From the NCBI GenBank assembly GCA_020025655.1, contig JAHHRR010000010.1, forward strand, positions 1 to 49,767: a stretch of 49,767 bases of DNA. Direction: 5' to 3'. Under the pieces are notes generated by a model, which ran no database searches, was not told where the DNA came from, and was given only the letters and a program-made list of their open reading frames with translations. Source of the DNA: Oscillospiraceae bacterium. GTDB taxonomy: Bacteria > Bacillota > Clostridia > Oscillospirales > Oscillospiraceae. Positions 33,344 through 41,025 of this stretch are shown here, piece by piece. The position numbers and the translations under genes were made by a program. Numbering within the stretch: the first letter of the stretch is position 1; the number at the start of each line of letters is the position of its first letter.

Positions 33344-33803
33344 AAATAACATTGATGAAATGCAGGAGCAGAAGCTTCTGAAAATCGAAAGCCGAGGATT
33401 CTGGCTTGCATACTGGGGCCTTGTGGCAGCAATTTTCATTCAGACTGCTATGGGTAACTCCGGTTTTCAGTATATCGGCGGCGAGTCAATTATTCTTATT
33501 ATCATTTCTCTTTACACCGTTGTCGACTGCATAAGAAACGGCATATGGGACAGAAAGCTTAAGCCGGATTTTAAAACCAACCTGCTTTTAAGCCTCGCAG
33601 CAGGTCTTGCAGTGGGAATTTTCTGGTTCATAGTCAGTTATCACAGATATCACGCCCTTGCAGGTTCTTTCGCAACCTTTGCAATGATGTTTATTATGGT
33701 CAGCGTTCTTGTTTTTGTGGCTCTCAGCATTACATCCGGCCTTTATAAACACAAGAAAAACAAAATCGACAAGGAAACCGACGAAGAAGAATTCGGCGAA
33801 TAA
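33333..33803 (+). CDS. Four-segment membrane protein of unknown function, partner of XRE regulator
   Basis: The 156-residue protein has four hydrophobic segments (about 23-42, 50-68, 85-105, 112-135) with a charged N-terminus and a charged C-terminal tail, KHKKNKIDKETDEEEFGE. Such proteins are often encoded after small XRE regulators; I believe it belongs to the DUF6773/DUF3169-like group but cannot confirm that here. I use ATG 33333, preceded by GGGAGG with nine bases between; an ATG at 33324 directly follows the site. No catalytic motif is visible. Confidence 0.8.
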   Translation: MKRKNNIDEMQEQKLLKIESRGFWLAYWGLVAAIFIQTAMGNSGFQYIGGESIILIIISLYTVVDCIRNGIWDRKLKPDFKTNLLLSLAAGLAVGIFWFIVSYHRYHALAGSFATFAMMFIMVSVLVFVALSITSGLYKHKKNKIDKETDEEEFGE

Positions 33804-33808
33804 AAGAC

Positions 33809-33845
33809 CGGGAAGGTATGAATTTTCATACCTTCCCGATTTTAT
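33809..33845. terminator. Bidirectional terminator overlapping the end of the mpg gene
   Basis: Perfect 14-pair stem (33809-33822 and 33825-33838), 2-base nominal loop, T-rich on either side. The last codons and the stop of the minus-strand glycosylase gene lie inside the stem. Confidence 0.92.
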
Positions 33846-34500
33846 TTGGGTCTATTTCATTTAATGTACCCACTGCCGCAAAGCGTTTCTGCACCTTTGA
33901 CACATTGGAGTTATCTTTAAGATAAAATCTCCATGGATAGTCACAGCACTTTTCGGCATAGTCAATGTTAATTCTCGGCGACAGCGCAATTTCGTCCGGA
34001 CGGAAGCTTTTATAATCCGCAATATAAAGTGAGCTTCCGCAAAGGTCAAGACCGTACTCAGCCTTGCCGATGTCCAAAGCGCTGCAAAGCTTTCCCGGGC
34101 CTGAGCAGAGGTTTTGAACCTTATCCGTACCCCGGCGCTTCTTCATAAGCTCAATTCCGTAAGCAGGCTCCAGTGCCCGTATAAGAACTACCTCCGGCCT
34201 GCCTTCGGCCGCTGTGACGGCGTTAAAGCAGTTATACATACCGTAAATAGGGAAAACATAGGAAAATCCGCCTATTCCGAACTGAATCTCTGTCCGTGCA
34301 GTTCTTTTCCCGCCGTAAGAATGGGCGCCGTCATCATCAGGGCCTATATACGCCTCAGTTTCTACAATCATGCCTGCCGCTGTGCCCTCATCCGTTTCGT
34401 GAACAAGAAGCTTCCCCAGAAGATCAGCTGCAACCTTCAAGGTCGGCTGAAGGAAAAAATTCCTTTCAGCAATCTTCATTTTCTTGCAGCTGAGCTTCAT
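33826..34500 (-). CDS. DNA-3-methyladenine glycosylase, Mpg/AAG type
   Basis: This 224-residue base-excision enzyme removes alkylated purines. It has the AAG pattern ARNFF-like AERNFFLQPT near residues 11-20, the catalytic VETEAYIGPDDDGAHSY with Glu and the nearby His, and YGMYNCFN near 92-99. It is slightly longer than many bacterial homologues. The ATG at 34498-34500 has GGAGAAG upstream and lies inside the metal-regulator gene (35-base overlap). An ATG at 34477-34479 is an alternative. Its 3' end forms half of a terminator stem. Confidence 0.9.
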   Translation of the reverse strand: MKLSCKKMKIAERNFFLQPTLKVAADLLGKLLVHETDEGTAAGMIVETEAYIGPDDDGAHSYGGKRTARTEIQFGIGGFSYVFPIYGMYNCFNAVTAAEGRPEVVLIRALEPAYGIELMKKRRGTDKVQNLCSGPGKLCSALDIGKAEYGLDLCGSSLYIADYKSFRPDEIALSPRINIDYAEKCCDYPWRFYLKDNSNVSKVQKRFAAVGTLNEIDPNKIGKV

Positions 34501-34876
34501 TTACATACTTCTCCGCTCTTGCAATATGTGCCTTTATAGCCTCAAAGCTCTCCTGACTCAAATCATGTTCAATTTTGCAGGCATCCTCTCTTGCCTGAGC
34601 CTCGTTGACACCAAGCCTAATAAGAAATTTAGAGAGGAGTTTATGTCTTTCATACATACGGGTGGCTATTTCCATTCCGCTTTCGGAAAGGGTAATAAGA
34701 CCGTCCTTATCCATGGTAATATATCCGTTTTCTCTAAGTCTTTTAGTAGCATAGCTCACGCTGGGCTTTGTTACCTTGAGCTGTTCGGCAACATCTATGG
34801 AGCGGATGTATCCATGTTGCTCTTTCATCATCAGCATGGCCTCCAGATAGTCTTCTGAGGCTTTCTGTATTTTCAT
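34466..34876 (-). CDS. DtxR/MntR-family metal-dependent regulator
   Basis: This 136-residue protein has the winged helix at about 5-65 (IDVAEQLKVTKPSVSYATKRL) and the dimer/metal domain at about 66-136. It has no SH3-like third domain. Metal-site residues mix two types: Asp9 in SEDYLEAM as in MntR, and Cys in ACKIEHDLS as in DtxR (MntR has Glu there). The His of ERHKLLSKF is kept. So iron or manganese is possible. I chose ATG 34874-34876 after GGTGGAG over a TTG seven codons upstream. The gene overlaps mpg, so they are coupled. A DtxR-like half-site lies over its own start. Confidence 0.9.
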   Translation of the reverse strand: MKIQKASEDYLEAMLMMKEQHGYIRSIDVAEQLKVTKPSVSYATKRLRENGYITMDKDGLITLSESGMEIATRMYERHKLLSKFLIRLGVNEAQAREDACKIEHDLSQESFEAIKAHIARAEKYVNEAQLQENEDC

Positions 34877-34905
34877 TATAGCTCCACCTACTTTCAAAAT
34901 AATAC

Positions 34906-34926
34906 AATTAGGTTAACACCTTAATT
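34906..34926 (-). promoter_or_regulatory. Imperfect dyad resembling a DtxR/IdeR box
   Basis: The sequence contains TTAGGTTA, identical to one half of the classical DtxR site, and a partly symmetric right half with ACCTTAATT. It lies over the expected start of the regulator's own transcript. Autoregulation is inferred. Confidence 0.5.
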
Positions 34927-34952
34927 ATAAAAAATCAAGAAGTAATAATGAA
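34924..34952 (-). promoter_or_regulatory. Likely promoter of the metal-regulator gene
   Basis: TTCATT (34947-34952), 17-base spacer, TATAAT (34924-34929). Confidence 0.5.
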
Positions 34953-34996
34953 CTCTTTAGCACGTTAAAATAAATTTTGGAAATCGAAAAAAATTC

Positions 34997-35025
34997 TTGA
35001 CAAATCCTTGATTATTAGTTAAACT
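34997..35025 (+). promoter_or_regulatory. Promoter of the DUF2325 gene
   Basis: TTGACA (34997-35002), 17-base spacer, TAAACT (35020-35025). The -10 box lies in an 11-base dyad TAGTTAAACTA. Confidence 0.7.
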
Positions 35026-35031
35026 ATGTCC

Positions 35032-35145
35032 AGTTAGTGTAGGTTAACTCCTATGAAGTAAGTAGTAATTTAGCACCTGTTTAAAGGTGTATTTCTTTTT
35101 AGCCCCAAGTTAGGGTGCTCTAACTCGTAATAAAGGAGAATTAAA
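35032..35145 (+). ncRNA. Structured leader of the DUF2325 gene, possible regulatory RNA
   Basis: About 115 bases from expected start to ATG hold exclusive pairings. CACCT/AGGTG (35074-35078, 35085-35089) precedes a T-rich run. AGTTAG/CTAACT (35108-35113, 35120-35125) presents GGTGCT in its loop. That loop can instead pair with AGCACC (35072-35077), breaking the first stem. TAGGTTAAC (35040-35048) repeats the motif seen at 34909-34917. Confidence 0.45.
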
Positions 35146-35430
35146 ATGAGTGTTGTTATATTAGGCGGAAACGAATGTATGGAAAGAAGATATAAAGATC
35201 TGTGTCAATCCTATAATTGCAGAGCCAAAGTGTTCACAAAGCCCTCAGGCGGCCTGAAAAACAAATTGGGCAACCCTGACCTGATGATTTTCTTCACCAG
35301 CACCATGAGCCACAAAATGCTCCATGGCGCTATGAGCGAAGTAAAAAACAGCGACACCATTATTGAGCACTGCCACAGCAGTTCTCTCTCCGCTCTCAGA
35401 GGTATTCTTGAGAAGCACGCTTCTAACTGA
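35146..35430 (+). CDS. DUF2325-family small protein
   Basis: This 94-residue protein begins SVVILGGNECMERRYKDL, the DUF2325 pattern: a Rossmann-like start with Cys, a central DLMIFFTSTMSHKMLHGA and a C-terminal HCHSSSLSALRGIL with His and Cys. Function is unknown in the family; the Cys/His content suggests metal or redox sensing as a guess. AAAGGAG precedes the ATG. A structured leader with DtxR-like motifs lies upstream, and the divergent neighbour encodes a DtxR-type regulator, so metal control is plausible. Confidence 0.85.
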   Translation: MSVVILGGNECMERRYKDLCQSYNCRAKVFTKPSGGLKNKLGNPDLMIFFTSTMSHKMLHGAMSEVKNSDTIIEHCHSSSLSALRGILEKHASN

Positions 35431-35471
35431 TATTTTACCTGTCTTATGTCTCCCCCGAACATAAGTCCTCT

Positions 35472-35508
35472 AAAAAAATCCAAGCCGCATACTGCGGCTT
35501 GGATTTTT
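35472..35508. terminator. Bidirectional terminator ending the Dlt-like operon
   Basis: 12-pair stem (35478-35489 and 35493-35504, TAC loop) flanked by seven A and five T residues. It ends both the DUF2325 gene and the convergent operon. Confidence 0.93.
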
Positions 35509-35523
35509 GTATTTATGCGGTTT

Positions 35524-36225
35524 TTACTTAAGCTCATAGCCGCAGAATTTAATTGCAGCCTTGGCAAGTGAAGTAGTTGAATCCACAGCAGGAAGGCTGA
35601 GCTTCAGTTCTTCATTTGCAACTGAAAGCTCTGTGCAGCCTAAGATGAACACCTCTGCGCCTCGCTTTTTAAGCTCCTCCAGAACATATTCCATGTCCTG
35701 TCTGTAACTGTCTGCGGGCTTTCCGGCTTTGATATCATCATAGATTATCTTCATAAGAATATCCTGCTCATGCTCATTAGGTATCATTGATTTGATGCCC
35801 TGAGCCTCAAGCGCCTGCTGATATATTCCCACCTGAGCTGTTGCACGGGTGGCAAGAATTGCGGCAGTTTTGCCCGGAAAGCTTTCCCTGCATTCCTCCG
35901 CAGTAACCTGCGGCATATTGATAATAGGTACAGGGCTCAGCTCCTGCAATGTGGGATAAAAATAATGTGCAGTATTGCATGACATTATTATGCAGTCCGC
36001 ACCGCAGCTGCTGAGTTTTTTAATTGATTCGCTGAGAGCTGGCACGGGGTCCGCTCCGCCGGAAAGTATGGCAGCGGTCCTGTCAGGAATAGAGGTATTG
36101 TTATCCATATAAATTCTTATATGCTCTCTGTCCGAGCCGGCCTTAGTCATGGAAACTATTTTAAAAAACAGTTCCGCAGTAGCCATCGGCCCCATGCCGC
36201 CTAAAATACCAATACTTTTCTTCAT
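35524..36225 (-). CDS. Aspartate/glutamate racemase family protein
   Basis: This 233-residue protein is a cofactor-independent racemase of the Asp/Glu/hydantoin family. Two catalytic Cys positions are present: MSCNTAHYF near residues 82-90 and LGCTEL near 194-199. The N-terminal GILGGMGPMATAELF is typical of RacX/aspartate racemase. It would supply D-Asp, D-Glu or another D-amino acid; the choice cannot be fixed by sequence. It is the last gene of the Dlt-like operon, 13 bases after the AsnB-like gene, and AAGGAAA precedes the ATG. This place ties the D-amino acid to the envelope pathway. Confidence 0.87.
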   Translation of the reverse strand: MKKSIGILGGMGPMATAELFFKIVSMTKAGSDREHIRIYMDNNTSIPDRTAAILSGGADPVPALSESIKKLSSCGADCIIMSCNTAHYFYPTLQELSPVPIINMPQVTAEECRESFPGKTAAILATRATAQVGIYQQALEAQGIKSMIPNEHEQDILMKIIYDDIKAGKPADSYRQDMEYVLEELKKRGAEVFILGCTELSVANEELKLSLPAVDSTTSLAKAAIKFCGYELK

Positions 36226-36238
36226 TATTTTTCCTTGA

Positions 36239-38071
36239 TTAAACTGTAAGATTATAGTGCTCGCAAAGCATAGTAACAGTCATAACAATGAGCAGATAAT
36301 CTATCTGATATGCGCCCTTGAGCACAAAATCATCCTGACTGTATATCTTTTTAAGCTCATTTACATAGTCAGCATCGAAAATACCGTACTTCTTTATAAG
36401 CTTCTCATCCAGATACGGCAGCTTATCTGCGCTCTTAACAAGGCTTGACATACCGGGAGCCTGGAACGGGAATTTCTTACGCTTCAGAATCTCCTCAGGA
36501 ACTATGCCTCTGCCTGCACGCTTTACAATGTATTTTTCATTAGTGCCGTTCAGCTTATACTTATCAGGCATCTTTGCAACAAAGTTAAGCACATCAAGAT
36601 CGAGGAACGGATGTCTGCCCTCAATAGCATGAGCCGCAAACATTCTGTCACCGTGCTCAGCAAGCAGATGATCCTGAAGTCTGAGCTTTGAATCAATATA
36701 AGAACGTCTCTTCTGATCTGAAAGGCCTTCAACCATTTTTAAATCAATGGGGCTTTCGTTTAATGCGGAGAACTCAGGAAGCTTTTCGAATATCTCTTTG
36801 CTGTAAACTTTAGCGTGAGTTTCACGGATTTCGGGGTGGTTGCGCTCATAGCGGAAGAAGGGATCGCCCCAGAGTCTGCGGTTTATCTCCTGCTCCTCTG
36901 CGGTAATCTGGTTTCTCTGCATATTTCTGAACTGGTCCAGCATATAGCCGACGTATCCGCAGAAGAATTCATCAGAGCCCTGACCGGTTAAAACCGCTCT
37001 CACGGGAGACTGCTGTACAAGCTCTGAAAGCAGGTAGGCCGCTGTGTCATAGCTTTCTTTTATTCCGCTTTCTGCATAGTACACAACTTTATTCAGGTTT
37101 TCGAGTATTTCTCCCTCTGCAACCTTTATCTCAAAGTTTTCGGAGGTAATGTTATCCTTGATAATCTGCTGGAAACGGCTTTCATCCAGATCTCCTGAGC
37201 CGATCTTTGCAGAGAATGAGTATTTGTTGCCCTCAAAGAATTTGTCGATATAGCAGGCTACAACTGAGCTGTCAAGACCGCCGGAAATGTAGAAGCCGGC
37301 AGGAGTATCGCAGTTAAAGCGCCTGTCGATTGCTTTCTTTAAAAGCTCTCTGAGGTTTTCCTCATAGTAATCTCTTCCCAGATCCTCATTTTCCTCCTGA
37401 GGATAAGTCATATCCCAGTAGCAGATATCTTCTGCGGAACCATTCTTAAATGAAAGCATATGTCCGCCACGGACAGCGAAAATATCTTTAAAGAAGGTAA
37501 CAGGTGCCACAACACCGGGGAAGTTCATGAGCTGGTCAACAGCCTTTAAGTTGAGCTTTCTGGGGGCGTTGGGGAACTCAAGGATTGCCTTTATCTCAGA
37601 GCCGAAAACAACTCTTCCGTCAATAACTGAATAATAAAGAGGAGAAACACCCACATGGTCACGGATAAGCAGAAGCTCTCCGTTGTTCTCATCGTAAAGT
37701 GCGATTGCAAACTGGCCGTTGAGATATTTTGCAAAATCTCTGCCCTTATCTTCATAAAGGTGAAGCATTACTTCCTCATCGGAATTGCTGCGGAAGCTGT
37801 AACCCTTGGCTTCAAGCTCGGCTCTCAGCTCTTTTCCGTTGTAAATACGTCCGTTCAAAACAAGAGCGATGCTGCCGTTTTCGTTTACAAGGCAGTGCTC
37901 CTGCGGCTTATCTATGTTAAGGAAATTATAGCCCAATGCAGCTTTATTAAAGCATACCGCATCGCTTCCGTCAGGGCCACGGTGGGAAATGGCTTTGAGC
38001 ATCTCGGAGAGAACTTCTCTCTTTATTTCCTCGTCCTTTGTAAAATTGTATATACCACAGATTCCTCGCAT
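36239..38071 (-). CDS. AsnB-like amide synthetase with degenerate glutaminase domain
   Basis: This 610-residue protein aligns over its whole length with glutamine-dependent asparagine synthetases. The synthetase half has the PP-loop ISGGLDSSVVA near residue 263 and GQGSDEFFCGY near 345. In the N-terminal glutaminase half Cys2 is Arg: the start reads MRGICGIYNF where the family has MCGI. HRGPD is at residue 30 exactly as in E. coli AsnB, so this is not an offset. Arg49 is Phe and Glu76 of NGE is Arg (NGRIYN). Thus glutamine hydrolysis is unlikely, as in beta-lactam synthetase. Start: ATG one base after the previous stop, with AAGGAAC upstream. It may use ammonia or another amine. Confidence 0.85.
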   Translation of the reverse strand: MRGICGIYNFTKDEEIKREVLSEMLKAISHRGPDGSDAVCFNKAALGYNFLNIDKPQEHCLVNENGSIALVLNGRIYNGKELRAELEAKGYSFRSNSDEEVMLHLYEDKGRDFAKYLNGQFAIALYDENNGELLLIRDHVGVSPLYYSVIDGRVVFGSEIKAILEFPNAPRKLNLKAVDQLMNFPGVVAPVTFFKDIFAVRGGHMLSFKNGSAEDICYWDMTYPQEENEDLGRDYYEENLRELLKKAIDRRFNCDTPAGFYISGGLDSSVVACYIDKFFEGNKYSFSAKIGSGDLDESRFQQIIKDNITSENFEIKVAEGEILENLNKVVYYAESGIKESYDTAAYLLSELVQQSPVRAVLTGQGSDEFFCGYVGYMLDQFRNMQRNQITAEEQEINRRLWGDPFFRYERNHPEIRETHAKVYSKEIFEKLPEFSALNESPIDLKMVEGLSDQKRRSYIDSKLRLQDHLLAEHGDRMFAAHAIEGRHPFLDLDVLNFVAKMPDKYKLNGTNEKYIVKRAGRGIVPEEILKRKKFPFQAPGMSSLVKSADKLPYLDEKLIKKYGIFDADYVNELKKIYSQDDFVLKGAYQIDYLLIVMTVTMLCEHYNLTV

Positions 38072-38072
38072 A

Positions 38073-39125
38073 TTAAGTTCCTTCTTTTATACCGTATAGT
38101 TGATACTGGGCCTCTTTATCTGCCTCATACTCGGCTCTGTTTTCGTCCCAGATTCTTTCAAGCTCAGCATCTCCTCTGAGATTTGTGAGCCCCACATCCT
38201 CGGACAATATTCTGCCGAAATACTCAGACAGCTTTGTGGCGCCTTTAAGGTTCATGTGAAGGCCGCCGTCATAGGTATCTGTATCATAGTTGATTTTTGT
38301 TTCGTCTCCCAGTTCAAGGAAGTTATAGTAGCGAAGATTATACTTTTCCGCATAATCATCAATCTGCTTTTCATATTCCTCATACCAGTAGGGGTATAGG
38401 CTGGGAGCTTTAATTAAGATAAGCTCTATATTCTCTTTTTCGCAGAGTTCACGCATCATATCAAGATACTTCCATGCGTTTTCTCCGAAGCTGTAATCAT
38501 TAAGCGGCCTTCCGACAGGCACATCCTTGGCAGGTCTGGTATCGACCCTCATATAATATCCGTTATTGGAGACACGCTTTGTGTCAAACATATACCGGAT
38601 ATCTCCCTCGTTCAGCTCGCTCCACCTACTGTGGTAGCGGAGGATGGGGAAAACATAGTCAAGGAAATGCTCGTCCTCTTTCATTGAGGCAAGAATTGCT
38701 TTTACCTTTGCAGAGGACCACTCCATGCCCTCAAGGGACATTCTGTTGTATGCCTCACGCTGAGATTCATCAAACTGCATGGAAAGCACGTTAAAAACCA
38801 CAGCCTCAGGCTTTGTGTAGCGCAGGGTGTCCTCCAGAAGATAGTAGGACTGCCATATATACTGGTCAGCGCTGCCACGGATATAAGAGTTTATTCCGTA
38901 TTCATCCCAGAGCACCTGAGGTGAGAAGTTTTCATATACCTCACAGTCTCCGAGAAAAATCAGGTTGAAATCTTTGTTTTCCTCGTCGTAAAACTCCTTG
39001 ATAAAAGCGCCTTCTATTATGTCATCCACATATTTAGGCACCAGAAGTCTTTGCAGGAAAAACAGGCTTATAACTACTATAAGCAGAGAAACTATTATTC
39101 TGATTGCTTTACGCTTTTTTGTCAT
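38073..39125 (-). CDS. DltD-like SGNH-fold membrane-anchored protein with GDC
   Basis: This 350-residue protein has one N-terminal membrane segment (about 8-27) and an extracytoplasmic SGNH-like domain. Block I reads LGDCEVYENFSP near residue 57-68, with Cys where SGNH enzymes have Ser. Block V is present as YDGGLHMNLKG near 288-298, with Asp and His. It follows an MBOAT gene, as DltD does, and overall resembles uncharacterised clostridial DltD-like proteins. DltD acts at the outer face in D-alanine transfer to teichoic acid, perhaps as thioesterase or relay. GGAGG precedes the ATG. Confidence 0.75.
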   Translation of the reverse strand: MTKKRKAIRIIVSLLIVVISLFFLQRLLVPKYVDDIIEGAFIKEFYDEENKDFNLIFLGDCEVYENFSPQVLWDEYGINSYIRGSADQYIWQSYYLLEDTLRYTKPEAVVFNVLSMQFDESQREAYNRMSLEGMEWSSAKVKAILASMKEDEHFLDYVFPILRYHSRWSELNEGDIRYMFDTKRVSNNGYYMRVDTRPAKDVPVGRPLNDYSFGENAWKYLDMMRELCEKENIELILIKAPSLYPYWYEEYEKQIDDYAEKYNLRYYNFLELGDETKINYDTDTYDGGLHMNLKGATKLSEYFGRILSEDVGLTNLRGDAELERIWDENRAEYEADKEAQYQLYGIKEGT

Positions 39126-39152
39126 AATTTATCCTCCTTGTTTTCCTGCCGC

Positions 39153-40742
39153 TCAGAACTGATTGTAAATGAACTGGCTGGAATCGTAGCCCACACCGTA
39201 GGCACCCATCAGTAAGATGATAAGGAAGATTCCGAAAAAGATTGTAAAGCGCAGGGGGTATGAAAGCTCTGCAATGCTGTCACGGAGAGGTCTTTTTCTC
39301 TGGAGCATACTTGCAGTAAACATTATTATTGTTCCGACTGCCAGAATAACATAGTCAAGCATGGAAAGGCCTATATTAAGCAGTGAGCCGTCATAAAGCA
39401 CATTCCAGTTTGAGGCTGTAAACATGGAGCCGAAAGCCTGAAGAGTTTCACTTATGGAGTGGTAGCAGTCAAAAAGGTTCATTATGCATACCAGCATAAA
39501 TGTGCGTGCCACCTGAAAAATCTTGACCCATGTGCCGCTGTATCCGGGGAAACGCTTATGGAAGCGGTCATAAAGAGGCTCAAGCTCTTCGGATATCATA
39601 AGTACAGCCCAGTTGCACAGTCCCCATACAATAAAGTTCCAGCTTGCGCCGTGCCAGAGGCCTGTTGCAAACCAGACTATGAATGAAGAAAGATATACAG
39701 GAACCCGTTTTCCGAACTTATCACCGAAGTGTTCCTTGGAAAACTTGAGCAGCTTCTGCATGGGTTTGCTTATTGATACGGGGTAGAAGAGATAATCTCT
39801 GAACCATGAGCACATGGATATGTGCCATCTGCGCCAGTATTCTTTAAGAGATTTCGAGAAATACGGTCTGTCGAAGTTTTCCTTGACCGTTATGCCGAGG
39901 CTTTCGGAAAGTCCGATAGTAATATCTATTCCGCCGGTAAAGTCAGCATAGAGCTGGAGCGTGTAAAGGAACATACCGGCAAAAACATAGGCCCCGTTAT
40001 ATGTACCCACATCTCCCACAATAGTTACCACACCGGCCAGAACTCTGTCGGCGATAACCATTTTCTTAAAGTATCCCCAGAGTACACGCTGTAAACCGTA
40101 GCTTACGGTTTTGGAATCATAGCTGTGAGGCTCATAAAGAGTCCGGCTTAAATCTCCGTAGCGGTTTATAGGGCCCTGTACAAGGGCAGGGAAGAAAGAT
40201 GTGAAAAGTGCAAACTTAAAGAAATTTCTCTGTGCTTCAACAGTTCCACGGTAGACATCCACAAGATATCCGATTGACTGGAAGGTGTAGAACGAAATAC
40301 CGAGCGGCAGCGCAATAGACAGGAAAGAAAGTCTCTTTTCAGAGCCTGCCGACCGGAGAATACCGTTCACGTTTTCCACAAAGAAGTTTGAATACTTCAC
40401 AACCGCAAGTATAGCCAGATTTAAAACAATGCAGGCTGCTACCCAGCGCAGGCGGATTTTCTTCTGTGACTCTTTATATTCTTTTTTCTCTTCTCTTGTA
40501 AATTCCTTGTGCTCTTTGAGATAGTCCTTCTGCTTCCGGGCAAGATTTTCTATCTCAATAGCTGCAAGGAATGTTGTGAGTGTAGTGGTCAGTATATAAA
40601 CTATGTTCTCCACTCCTGCTGCAAGATAGAAAATCCAGCTTGCAATCAGCAGCAGAGGCCATTGTACTTTTTTAGGCAGTGCGTAATAGAGCAGCAGCAG
40701 TAAAGCTGCAAACCCTATAAAGGCGTAGGATGTAAAAAGCAT
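39153..40742 (-). CDS. MBOAT-family acyltransferase, DltB/AlgI type
   Basis: This 529-residue membrane enzyme has about ten hydrophobic segments and the MBOAT signature with the catalytic His in LWHGASWNFIVWGL near residue 365. It also has the conserved ADFTGGIDITIG and FDRPYFSKSLKEYWRRWHISM. Such proteins take an acyl or aminoacyl group from a carrier protein or CoA inside and move it across the membrane to an outer acceptor. A carrier-protein gene precedes it by 33 bases and a DltD-like gene follows, which argues for an aminoacyl group. GGGAG precedes the ATG. It is longer than DltB (about 400) and nearer AlgI. Confidence 0.9.
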   Translation of the reverse strand: MLFTSYAFIGFAALLLLLYYALPKKVQWPLLLIASWIFYLAAGVENIVYILTTTLTTFLAAIEIENLARKQKDYLKEHKEFTREEKKEYKESQKKIRLRWVAACIVLNLAILAVVKYSNFFVENVNGILRSAGSEKRLSFLSIALPLGISFYTFQSIGYLVDVYRGTVEAQRNFFKFALFTSFFPALVQGPINRYGDLSRTLYEPHSYDSKTVSYGLQRVLWGYFKKMVIADRVLAGVVTIVGDVGTYNGAYVFAGMFLYTLQLYADFTGGIDITIGLSESLGITVKENFDRPYFSKSLKEYWRRWHISMCSWFRDYLFYPVSISKPMQKLLKFSKEHFGDKFGKRVPVYLSSFIVWFATGLWHGASWNFIVWGLCNWAVLMISEELEPLYDRFHKRFPGYSGTWVKIFQVARTFMLVCIMNLFDCYHSISETLQAFGSMFTASNWNVLYDGSLLNIGLSMLDYVILAVGTIIMFTASMLQRKRPLRDSIAELSYPLRFTIFFGIFLIILLMGAYGVGYDSSQFIYNQF

Positions 40743-40775
40743 ATACCCGTACTCCCAAGTTTTTTGGTATTAAAA

Positions 40776-41006
40776 TCAGTCCTCGTCTTCCAGTCTCTCG
40801 ATCATGGCATAGAGTGCCTGAGCGGAGTTGAAGTTATCGGGGATAATGTCTCTTGCAGTAACGGAGACGTCAAAGTTTTCGCTTATCTCGGAGATAAGGC
40901 TTACGATATCCATAGAGTCCAGAATACCGTCGTCTATGAGATGCTCTTCGGTTTCAAAATCCACATCGGGGTGCAGGTCCTTTAAAATGTCGAGAAGTTC
41001 TTCCAT
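40776..41006 (-). CDS. DltC-like carrier protein
   Basis: This 76-residue acidic protein has the phosphopantetheine site LDSMDIVSLISEI, with Ser near residue 31. Its size and helix pattern match DltC and other D-alanyl carrier proteins more than fatty-acid ACP. It should carry the aminoacyl group made by the adenylation enzyme encoded 19 bases upstream. AAAAGGAG precedes the ATG. The gene for the MBOAT enzyme follows. Confidence 0.9.
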   Translation of the reverse strand: MEELLDILKDLHPDVDFETEEHLIDDGILDSMDIVSLISEISENFDVSVTARDIIPDNFNSAQALYAMIERLEDED

Positions 41007-41025
41007 GATGTTCTCCTTTTCGGTT

